A DNA stretch of 64,000 nucleotides, taken from positions 22,382,001 through 22,446,000 of the forward strand of contig CM060734.1 of the NCBI GenBank assembly GCA_030704615.1, written 5' to 3'. This DNA is from Takakia lepidozioides. Lineage: Eukaryota; Streptophyta; Takakiopsida; Takakiales; Takakiaceae. The translations under genes and the position numbers were made by a program. Shown here piece after piece: positions 33,566-43,802 of the stretch (positions within the stretch are counted from its first letter, which is position 1; the number at the start of each line of letters is the position of its first letter). The notes beneath the pieces were generated by a model, which made no database searches, had not been told where the DNA came from, and saw nothing but the letters and a program-made list of their open reading frames with translations.

Positions 33566-36500
33566 ATTTCTCTCTTTCTACGTGGAATATCCGTGGCATT
33601 GGTTCTGATCACTCAGCCCCAAAAAGGGCCAGAATCAGACGACGGGCCTCCAACCTCATAAACAAATCCTCTCTAATCTTTCTCCAAGAGCATAAGCTCG
33701 ACCAAGCCAAAATTGCATCTCTGGGGACTTCTATGTGGCCTCCTGCCTCCGCATTCTGGAACCCCACGATCGTTGACACTAGAGGTGGCACAGCAATTTT
33801 TATTTCCCCCTCCTTGGGGCCCTCTGTTCTTTCTAATGACATATGGCTTCAGGGTAGGGTTTAGCTTGACGTTCTGCATATGGGTCCAGCGATTGGGAGT
33901 GTGGGGGTGTTAAATGTTTATGCTCCCAATAGTGAGGAGGAACGTATAGAGCTGTGGTCTCTTACTAGATTGAAAATGCTGCAGCTTAGTGACATCCAAC
34001 ATTGGATTGTGGGTGGGGATTTTAAAATGGTAGAGTTTGAAAATGATCGCTTCGGTTCTAACGTTCATGGCCTGTCTGTTGCTGAAAGAGACTCTTGGGA
34101 CTTTCTATGCATGGCGGTGGGTTTGCTGGACGCCACAACCCCCTGAGGAGAGCTGAAATTTACATGGTCTAATAACAGGGAGTCTCCAAATCTCTCCCTG
34201 GTTCGTCTAGATAGAATCTATTGCTCTGAGCACCTGTTAAATTGGACTGTCACATCCCCTTTGGCCCCAGTGCCTCCTAGTTTTGACCACTCCATTGTCA
34301 ATCTCTCTTTACACACCCCGGGGACAAGAGCAAAGGGTAGGGGTTTCCTTAAGCTCAACCCATCCCTCCTCAAAGACCCAGAGGTTGTTCTAGAGCTGCA
34401 AAGAGTTTGGTCCTCTGCTGACCTACCTTTCACCTCACCCACTCTCCTCTTTCTATCCAAGTTGCAGAAGTTGAGAGGCATCTGTCAGGATTTGTCTAGG
34501 AAAAGGCCAAAGACACCTCCAGAAAAGAGAGGGCACTCACAAAATGCCTTCATGTCTGTCAGTACCAACTTCAAGAAGGTAGAGATGACCTCAAACCATG
34601 ATCTCCTACAAAACAGCCAAGAAGAATCTCTCTTTGTTGTTACATTCCAGGGAGCAGTTCATTAGGGTCAAGGCAGGGGTAAATTGGTCGCTGAAGGGGG
34701 AAAAAATGTCTAAATATTTCTTTGCTAAAGCTGCTCAGCGTCATGCTTCTACTTTGATCCCCTCTTTGCGTGATGATGCTGGCATTCCAAGTGTTGTCCC
34801 GAAGAAGATGGCCACCATTGCAGCCGGCTTCTTCAGACAACTCTTTGAAAAAAGGGAGCACACTCCAGAGATATATGAAGCAAGAAATGCTCTCTTGAGA
34901 AATAAACCCTGTGCCCTATCTGCTGCAGATAAATCCAAGTTAGCAAAACCCTTTACAGTCTGAGCTGGGTAAAGGCAGTAGATGCCCTGGCATCTCTTAA
35001 AAGCCCAGGTCCAGATGGTCTGCCCATTGAGCTTTTCAAATCTTTGTGGGAAAATCTTGGAGATGACTTTCTGGGTATGGCCAACGACATCCTCCAGAAG
35101 CAGGTGATGCCCTCTCAGATCTCCGAAGGCCTTATCACTCTCATCTACAAAAAGGGGGAGAGGGACAACGTAACCAACTACCGACCTATCACCCTACTCA
35201 ACTCTACATACAAGATTGTAGCCAAGGCCCTTGCTTTGAGAATCCAGCCCTTGCTGCCTCAGATCATCAGAAAAGAGCAGACCGGTTTTCTTAAAGATCG
35301 TATGATCTTGGATAATATCCTGCTGGCCCATGAAGCGCTTCACCGGGCAAATCTGAACAATCAGCCTCTTGCTTTCTTGATGTTGGATTTTGAAAAAGCT
35401 TTTGATTCTATTGACTGGACCTTCCTCCTCGCTGCTTTGGAAAAAACAGGTTTAGGTGGTCATTTCTTGTCTTGGGTAAGGATCCTCTTCATTCTGCCTC
35501 TAGTAAGGTAATGGTGAATGGAGTCATCTCCCAATCCTTCCCTATCTAAAGGTCGGTGAGACAAGGGTGCCCCTTGGCACCTTTCCTCTTTCTCATTGCG
35601 GCAGATTCTCTTGGGCACTTGTTTGAAGCCAAGCAGGACATTGTGGGCCTTCATTTACCTACCTTCCGGCCGGAAATGGTCAAGTTTGTCAATGTATTCT
35701 GATGATACCTCCTTACTGCTGGACAATTCATCCCGGGACAACATTGATCATGCACTTCAAGCCCCGCACATTTTCTGTTGGCTCTGGCTTGAAAATCAAT
35801 TGGGGAAAGTCGGTGGGACTTCTCTCGGTGTTGCAGAGTCAAGCTTCCTCTGCTCACTGTGCTGCTTGGGGGGAAGACATTTGCCTCCGATGGCTGCAGG
35901 AAGGGGAATCCCACACGCTGTTGGGCCATCAGGTTGGAATTAATGTGTCCCAACAGAGCAGAATGCAGAACGTACATTCCAGATTGAAAAGATCTCTTGC
36001 CCACTGGAGCTCCTCCATGCTCTCAATTGCTGAACAAGCACTGGTGGCAAACCAGGTTCTACTGGTCTCTTGTTGGTTCTCTGCAGCAGTGTGGGATCCA
36101 TGAACCTCCATGGTGAAAGAGATAAAAGCTCTTATTCGGAATTTTATCTGGGGCGCAACAGTGCAAACTCCGGTAAGACGGGCTCTGCTTTCTTGGGAGC
36201 AACTATGCCAGCCCAAAAAGAAGGGGGGGGGGCTTGCAATTTTGGATCCAGTGGCACAGATCAAGGCTCTTTTAGCCAAGTGGATCCCTAGGGCCATTAC
36301 GCACCATCACAGCCCATGGAGTAAATTGATCCAGCCTTACTTGATGGGTGCCAAACCCTCTTCATCCCACTTGTGGGCAGATTCACTTTGCTGGATTGTT
36401 CAAGGGAAAAATGTGAACGTGCACTTGGGATCCCGCCCATGGCAATCCATATGGGCTGCTTGGCAGTCTCTCAGGGACAAGCTTACTCAAAGACCACCAG

Positions 36501-37089
36501 CAAATTTTGCGGAGGCCTGGCAACAACCTCTGTTTTGATACAATGTTTTCAACTCGCAAACACTGTCCCTGCAAAGACCAAAGTGGGCCTTCTAGGAGCA
36601 CAAAGGTCTTACTCATCTTGGCAATACTTGGGAGCAGGGCAGTTACCTTTCACCAGCCGCAGTGACACAGAGTGTAGGGGCCAGACGAGCAATTGCATGG
36701 TCTTCTCTTCTTGCAGACCTGCTGAGAAATGGAGGTGACTGGGAGGCCTTGCCAACCTGGATAGCTGCAACAACCAACGGAGGTGGTACTGTCATGCTGG
36801 TCCTTTCTATGAATGATCAGATAGCCTCTGGAATTCAGTTCATTTCAGACTGTGAGGGCAACCTGCAGCTGACAGGCTATGCGGATTTGCACAAGCAATC
36901 TCTGTACCTTATAAGGGTGCTTGATGACAAAGGAAATGCCAACCCAGCCCCATCGCAGGGGGGGGAATTGCAATGGGCCTTGCACTCCAGTTTCACTTGG
37001 TTTCTACGCTACCCATTGGCTGCTTTACAGTTCGACCCCGGGGAATGGAGCTGGAAGGATGAGCACCACTCCCCTTTCTTTGCTTATTT

Positions 37090-37360
37090 GGTAGAGACCA
37101 CAAATACGTTTAGTAAGTTGGACAAAGTGCTTGTCAATCAATCTAATGTCTAGAAGGGAGAAAGGTGCTGCATGAAAAGAATATTGAACTTGTGGTTTGA
37201 GTATTGATTGGATAAGAGAGAGTTTGGGGCGAATGGCCACGGGGGATTTGAGGAGTGCTAAGCTTATGTCGGATAATTTAGAGATCATAGTGGTTTTTTG
37301 TAGGTGCCATGTGAGCGATGGGACAAGTTGTATACCTAGGTAGGTATAGGGTTCGTCGAG
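37090..37360 (-). pseudogene. Antisense fragment of another LINE RT, inside ORF2
   Basis: On the minus strand this reads EPYTYLGIQL, TWHLQKTTMISKLSDISL, IQSILKPQVQYSFHAAPF, LIDKHFVQLTKRICGLYQ. That is the thumb region of a different non-LTR RT. It lies between the SPFFAY-type segment and the zf-RVT of the host LINE, so it was captured or inserted. Confidence 0.65.
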
Positions 37361-37465
37361 TTCCTAGCCAACAACAACCAACTCCCCAACGTGCTCAAGG
37401 CAACAAGGGGGCTCAGGCAAAGCCCAGGGAAGGACAGAGAGGATCTCAGATGTAGAGGTCTCCCC
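37361..37465 (+). repeat. Fragment of the methyltransferase element's gag inside the LINE
   Basis: About 105 bp (cctagccaacaac ... acgtgctcaaggcaacaagg ... gatgtagaggtctcccc) matches 21366-21460 and 60777-60870 with scattered changes. It directly abuts the antisense LINE fragment. Confidence 0.8.
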
Positions 37466-38526
37466 ATAACAACCTTCTTCTCAAGGTGGTCCGAAAAGTG
37501 GGGGCATTTGAATCTGTCATCAGCCAATTGGGACTCGGTGTGGAAAGATATATGGAAAAAACAAAGGGCTGCCAAAATCTCAGGCTTCTTGTGGAAACTG
37601 GCTCATAGAATCTTGCCTGTCAATGCCAAGACCTTATTCAACAATGCTACTTGCGGTTTGTGCATGTCACACCCTGAGTCCATCGAGCACTGCCTGGCAG
37701 ACTGCCCCTTCCCTGCTAGAGTTTGGAGAGCTGTGTTACACTTTTACTCATGTTGGGAGTCTTTTCCATCCCCAGCCCCCTCCTCTCTTGTGCTCTTGAA
37801 TTTCTGGTCTGCTCACGTGCCATCTGTTTGCCCTGTGTGGGCAAGTCTAAGAGCTTTAACCTTATGGAACCTCTGGAAGGTTAGATGTGCTCTTGTTTTC
37901 GAAGGGAGACCCCCCAGGGGCAGGTCTGTGCTTTTTTGCAATTATCAAGACCTGCTTACTGAGGGAAGGAAAGCTTGGGATATGTTGTGTGCAGCTGTTT
38001 CCAGATCTTCAGAACAACGTGGCAGACAGCTCATCATTAGCTTTCAATAGTCCTGGGGTAAAAATGACATTCTCGGAACTAGTCTTCCCAACATGCGGTA
38101 TTGCTAGAAAGTCTCCACTCCCAATTCATGGGATATCCCCTGGTGATGGGGACGATGTGGACTTCAACTGGAGGCACAAGAAGCCTCGAGTTGCCAAGCC
38201 TAGGACTCGGTTGCATTTTTAGCACGTAGCTCAAAGAATCTTTTCTCAAACTTTTCCCCTGCTCCAGACTTGGGTACTACTTTTGCCACCAGGCAGCTGT
38301 ACTCAGTGTTATCTTTCTCCTTGGCTGCTTATCAGCCTTGCTCTTTAGGCTCACTTGCTTAATCTCTCCTCATGCACTACTCCGCTTCATTTGTTCTTAG
38401 CTAGTATGCTTGGTCACGGGGAAGTTCCCCCTCAGTGAGCCTCTACGGCCTCCCTGGTGGTTATTTTTTCCACCTTAATGTGAACCTTTGTTTCTTTTAA
38501 TTTGATTAAAAGACCCCTTCTCCCCC

Positions 38527-38560
38527 TTAATTAAAAATAAATAAATAAATAAATAATAAA
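38527..38560 (+). repeat. A-rich (AAAT)n tail of the LINE
   Basis: taattaaaaataaataaataaa-type tail, the expected 3' end of a non-LTR retrotransposon. No clear target duplication is visible. Confidence 0.65.
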
Positions 38561-39793
38561 AATGAAGGGAAAGGTCTCCGGTTCAAATCTGGTCGTAGGC
38601 TCTCTGGAAAAAAAAAATTGGTGAGATAGGGGATTGCACTTGGACTCATATGACATTGGACACTTGGGCCAACGGCACAGGCTACCGTAGTTATTATTAC
38701 TGGCAAGGGCACTGCAGTCGACGAAGATGGCAGGACGAACAGAAGATGAATGGACGAGGACAGAGCAGCGGGGCGCCATCTTATTTTCAAACTGGGTCCC
38801 ACCGAGCTGCACCCTTAGGGGGCCGCGCTGGTGGGCCCTTCACCTATCACCGTGTGACGTGTCACTGCTCCTGCGCACGTTGCCCGCCTGCTGTGTCTCC
38901 ACCAAATTGGCTCCTGGAACTGTGTGGGGATTCAAACTTTAAATTCGGATTGGCGGAGGAGGAGGAGGATTGATTTGGAGCCATCGATGGTGCTGTCGCA
39001 TGGATAATCTGTTTGTCGTTAAGGGGGAACAGTTGACAGGGTGCAAACTTTCCAGGTGTGTCTGTGTTTTTGAGAAACCGAATATTTTGGTCAACAAAGT
39101 TGTCCTTGTACCGAGTGTACTAGTCATGTTGGCGTGCAGTTGTGTGAATAATCAGGAGAGTGCAGGCATCTTACGGTATTCTTCATTGCGAGACAACAGG
39201 GTAAGGGAGGGTTGAGCTGTGTCACGGAGGGAGAGAGAGAGAGAGAGAGAGAGGGGTCAGTTCCGGAGGAAGTGAGAAGGATCCGGAGTGAAGTAAATTC
39301 CTGTGCATTGTTCACACGCTGTGTAAGAAGCAAGTTGAGCAACTGCGTCTTAGCTGATGGCTTGATTACCAGAGAAAAAGGGTCGCAGGGAGGATTGAAA
39401 AGAAAAGGAGACGAACAGAAGTGAGCTAAGAGGGCACTGAGAACGCTTAGAGGGTATTTGAGGTGTAGTCTCTGTTCGCAATTCAGAGTGTGACGAAGGG
39501 AAGGCGGTGGTTCGAGCAGAGAAGCAGCAGATTGGCGTGCCCAACTTCGCTAAATGCCTTCTTCGGTCATAGCGAATGGACATAGTGTTGATGTATGCTC
39601 GCAATGGAGACGTCTGATACGCTCGACAAAATAGCCGAGAAACTAGAATTAGATCAAACTCGAAAGAGCAATAGTTTGGTATTTCATCATCCCCTCTCCG
39701 CAATCGATTTTTTTGGTTACTGAGGATTTTCCCAATCAAGCAGCGCAAGAGTCGGAAAGATTGTGCAGGTTTAGGAGATACAAAAGTTCATTC
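38561..39793. other. Region between LINE and LC8 gene
   Basis: Holds a B-box-like ggttcaaatct at about 38579 but no tRNA fold, no supported ORF, and the (GA)n tract at 39230. The second half is likely promoter and 5' UTR of the LC8 gene. Confidence 0.5.
39230..39253. repeat. (GA)n microsatellite
   Basis: About twelve GA units, about 540 bp before the LC8 start codon. GA tracts are common in plant promoters and 5' UTRs. Confidence 0.9.
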
Positions 39794-40815
39794 ATGGCGG
39801 AATACAATAAAAAGGCCTCGACCAGTCTTGCGGAGTCAATAACGAGTTTGAACGTTGTATCGTTACCTGCCAAGAAGGGTGGCGGGAACATGGTGAACAA
39901 GCTGAAGATAAAAGCAGTGGATATGGTTGTGCCAATGCAAGAGCACGCATTCCGGTGTGCGAGAGATGCCCTAGAAACTTCGGAGAAGCCGAATTGCAGG
40001 CGTGTTGCATCAAGTTTGAAAACGGTAAGCACGGCTTGTTCCAGCAGGTTCTCATGATGTTCATGTATTATGGATGGATTAGGTGATAGTGGTGGGGTAA
40101 ACCCGTTCTTGTTGTTCTGATTGCTTATATGGTACAATGCAACGGCCAGCACGGTCGATTACTTTTGTATGACTCGACAGACCGTGACCGTGATGGAGTA
40201 CTGATACGTCTGCTCATCCTTGTCAGGAAGAGATTGATTTTAGGTTAACACAGTAGTTCCACTAATTTGCAGTGCATGAGTAAGGATTGAGGTGGCAGCG
40301 CATCCTACTCATACTTACTATTAATGAGATATTTAATGACTCAAATGGCTCCCACTCATTTTCAGCGCAATTTGAAAGAGAACAGAATTATTATCCCTAT
40401 TGCTAGTTTGAAAACTGTAATGGTTTTGTTGTTGGGAGTGTTGCAGCTTCCTTTCATCTCCTTTTCCCTTGCAATGACTCTCCTAGGAACTTGAGGGTTA
40501 TTCTAGGGGTTGGCTGTGATGTGGCAAAACTTCCTCTGTGAATCAGCAGTATCAAGGCTCCTGCTCATCCTTGCCACATTTGGAAGATTAGTGCTTTCCA
40601 TACCAACCCAAGCATCCTACAATGAAGTATCAGGTTTTCATTGATGTGATTCATTGCAGGAATTTGACAAGGCATATGGACCTGCATGGCACTGTGTTGT
40701 CGGCTCCAGTTTTGGGTCATTTGTGACACATTCTTTGGGAGGCTTCATTTATTTTTCAATAGGCAAGATCTCCATTCTTTTGTTCAAAACCACAGTAGAG
40801 CCTGTCAAGCAATGA
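39794..40815 (+). CDS. Dynein light chain, LC8 type
   Basis: Exon 1 is 39794-40024 (ATG in MAEYNKKAS), the intron 40025-40659 has GT..AG borders, and exon 2 is 40660-40815. Both joins are phase 0, giving 128 residues. The C-terminal 88 residues are LC8: [20 protein letters not shown], then [38 protein letters not shown] and ILLFKT. LC8 is a homodimeric hub that grips short partner motifs in its edge groove. Plants lack cytoplasmic dynein heavy chains, so here it acts as a dimerisation hub (for example at nuclear pores). The N-terminal basic extension of about 40 residues is typical of plant members. The frame is intact and looks functional. Confidence 0.92.
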
Positions 40816-42427
40816 CAAGTGACAGGTGGTGGGGTGTTGAATTTGAGCATTTGCCTTTTCAAGGGAGTACTTATTTATCCTGCCATATTTTTACAATTTT
40901 CAGGAGTATTTTTTCTAATTTACAACTAGTGGTCTTCCCTGTAACAGGAGTGTAACATGCCATTTCTTATGTCCAAAGCATGTTAGGTAGACAGAATTTT
41001 CGAGCACTTTTTTTTATAGAAAAGGCCCTTCGTCTTGTGCTATTGTTTGATCAGGATGTGCTCAAGTCAGGTCTCGGTTCCTCCTAGGGTAGGAGGGTCA
41101 TAGGGTGAGTTTGGGTCTCACTTCAACCAGTTGTGTATAGATTGCTGCTATGCAAAGGAGTTTGACTGCTCAAGAAGTAGAAATGCGGAGACTGCGTAGA
41201 TCACTATGTTCACTGGCTTCACCAGAGTCACTTGGGAGGCTTATAATTCTACTACAGGTTCTATTGTAACAGTGTATGCCCCCATTGAAGATCCAGTGGA
41301 TTGATCCAGAAGGCGAGTAGGTGGGACAATGTATAGGAGAGATGCAGCAACAAGTGATTTCTCTATGTCAGAAGATAGCATCTTGTTGCAGGTTATGGTG
41401 ATGGAATATTGTGCAAAGTCTTAACTATGGGCCTGGGTCAGACATAGCAGGAAGAAACTTGGGGGATAAGAAGGTTCATGTGATCATGCTTAAGTTGTGA
41501 CGGTACACACAGACATGAACACACATGTGAATATCACTCATGTTGCTTGATTGAGGTGTACAATGGGAGACCGTCCTGGCCGGTCCTCTTTTTTTCCTCC
41601 AAATACAAGAAGGCAAAGGATTTTTGTTAGATGACATGGCAACATACATGGAAGTGATGTGTTTTAAGAACATATATGGATGGTCAGACAACCACTTTGA
41701 GCATGTTGTAGAAGCACCTTTTGGCCTTATCTTATGTGGACATGAATGAAGAATGACAAATTGTCACCTAAACAAAATTAAATCTGGAACTGTGCAGCTA
41801 CATGATATGGTAGCAAGCAAAACATCACAACTGCTGGGAAGTACATTTCCCCCCAACAAGGACCTATCAGACAACTTGACCCCTCCCTATCTGCTTCAAT
41901 TACAACTACCCACAATTCATCGACAGAAATGTAAACAGCTTTAGTTTAAGTATCAGCGCATGGCCCTGGTGTGGACCTTCGTAACGGTGTTGTCAGCTCT
42001 TGGTCGAGATACAAACAGTGATGCAAGTACTGAAGCTCCACCAACCACCTGCAGTATCCACAGAGAAGAAAAATGTACTTACGAGACTGTTTGCTTTAAA
42101 TTTGAGACCATAGACTCGAGTGAAGAGAAAGAAGAAAGAAGAAAGATAGAAACTTTATAACGTCAAGGAAGCTCAAAGAGCTTATGGAACAAAAGAAAGC
42201 AGGATAACAGAAAGAAACGTGGTCCCCTTAACAAGCAACCGAAAAACAAACATTCATCAAGAGATTCTCGAAGATTGATTGCCTCATGCAGATATACTGC
42301 CAAGCATTTCTGATCCTAATAGCAAAAGACCTCAGCAAGGGATTTGCTGCATTAGTATTGACCCCAGATCACATAGTAGAGAGGACAGTGAACAAAGAAA
42401 ATGTTCTTCAGTCTCGATCTCCTGTCA
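40816..42427. other. Intergenic, no gene seen
   Basis: 3' flank of LC8, then AT-rich sequence. Contains dispersed hairpin repeat copy 2 near 42150-42200. No supported ORF. Confidence 0.5.
42150..42200 (+). repeat. Dispersed hairpin repeat, copy 2
   Basis: actttataacgtcaagg followed by AAGCTC-AAA-GAGCTT and atggaacaaaagaaagc. Matches the copies at 10602-10653 (reverse) and 48040-48090. Confidence 0.55.
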
Positions 42428-42444
42428 CTAGCTTATGTTATTAG

Positions 42445-43097
42445 TTTGGAATTCAAAGACTTCCCTCCCAGTAACTGAAAGTGGCGGTTTGTTTTGTCCA
42501 CAGGTATTTTTGGTTTCATTAGAGTACCAAATCCAGCGGAAACTCTCACCCAAGAGCCCCTGAAAGCAGTTGAACACCTTTGGTGCCAGTCTCACCTTAT
42601 TTACCACCCCTGCTCCAGATGACGCTGAGAATCCTCTCCACTTGGAGCTCAAGTAATTAGCCAAAGCAAAGGATTTCTTTATAAGAAACTGGTGAGATGC
42701 AATCCCACCAGAATTGAGGCTGTCAGCATATGAGAATGAACTTTAAATTACATTAAATTACAAGGCATCAAAGGGAAGTGTTGTAGCCTGTCAATTGCAT
42801 TCATTCCATTACCCAGAAAACTTCATCCACAATCCTGAGACAGAACGGTGTAACATCTGTGTAACCAGGCAGGATTGTGGCACCATCCTCAAGAAAGTTG
42901 GAGACGTTGCCCAGGATAGATGAGTTTGTGATCAGAATTCCAAGACTTCCCTCCCCGTAACTGAAAGTGGGGTTTGTTTTGTCCACAGGTATTTTTGGTT
43001 TCACTAGAGTACCAAATCCAGCGGAAACTCTCACCCAAGAGCCCCTGAAAGCAGTTGAACACCTTTGGTGCCAGTCTCACCTTATTTACCACCCCTC
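42445..43097. repeat. Direct duplication of about 165 bp, spaced 480 bp
   Basis: 42445-42613 and 42925-43093 are nearly identical (ttttgtccacaggtattttt ... aagcagttgaacacctttgg ... ttatttaccacccct). Between them lies the segment shared with 10855-11760. On the minus strand the block reads in part as LVKPKIPVDKTNPTFSYGEG and FLEDGATILPGYTDVTPFCL (42801-43034), possibly a duplicated exon of a broken gene I cannot name. Confidence 0.75.
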
Positions 43098-43802
43098 CAA
43101 CGCCTGAAAGAATTTGATGCTCTTTAAGCTGATGATGACCACTTCCTGGTTGATTGTCGGTATATCCTCCTGCAGTGTGCAAAACATTTTCTTTCGCTGT
43201 CTGAGGCCACAAAACTGACCCCTTGGAGGAGTTGATTCCTCTTGGATCATCAGCTTGTCCTGCCAATACCATTGTCCAGGGACTAGTTAAAAATAATTCA
43301 CCACTCACGAACTTCTTTCAGATGCTCTCAGAGCTCACTCCTGGTGCCTATATGTTTTCATTCGAACCTGGACCAGTGCAACTGTCGAGGACAGATGACG
43401 TGGAATTGCATCTGTTTAAGATAAATGGAAGAAACCAACATGCCCTCAGCACAATGAGTATAATCTTGCATGCTAATGAGAAAGTACTGCTGAATAGCTA
43501 GGGTACAAATGTAGCCATGAACAATTTGAGACAAACAAAGGAGTAGAGACATCATAAGCATCAAATTTTTCTGGTAGTATCTGGGCAGGAGCACTGAAGT
43601 GAAGGCCTTTGATGCAGTCTTCACGCCTAAACTCTAAATCTCTGTATCTGGTGGATGTACCCAAGTACCACACTTTTCCACTAGTCTATCATATATGTCA
43701 CTTAGCTGCTGATGTACCCTGGGTGGCTCATTTGCTATCCAATAGACTACAAATGAGGCATGATTAAAGTCCAGGAGCTTTGATTTCATCCAAGCAAAAA
43801 AA

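Larger units (their letters stand above)
33562..38050 (+). pseudogene. LINE ORF2: endonuclease, reverse transcriptase, zf-RVT
   Basis: The APE-type endonuclease begins at once (STWNIRGIGS, FLQEHKLD, NVYAPN, IVGGDFKMVE; 33562-34320), with stops at 33862 (TAG) and 34144 (TGA). The RT core runs 34960-35760: SPGPDGLPIELFK, YRPITLLNSTYKIVAKALA, EQTGFLKDRMILDN, LMLDFEKAFDSIDW, SVRQGCPLAPFL, YSDDTSLLL. A zf-RVT tail (SGFLWKLAHRILPVNAK ... CGLC ... CLADCPF) is at 37540-37740. Many frame changes; dead. Between about 37090 and 37470 unrelated pieces interrupt it (listed separately). This LINE class nicks target DNA and primes RT there. Confidence 0.85.

Noticed and set aside
38573-38595. tRNA gene or SINE head (B-box-like ggttcaaatct)
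   Set aside because: No acceptor stem, D arm or A box at the right distance; only the B-box-like piece is present.
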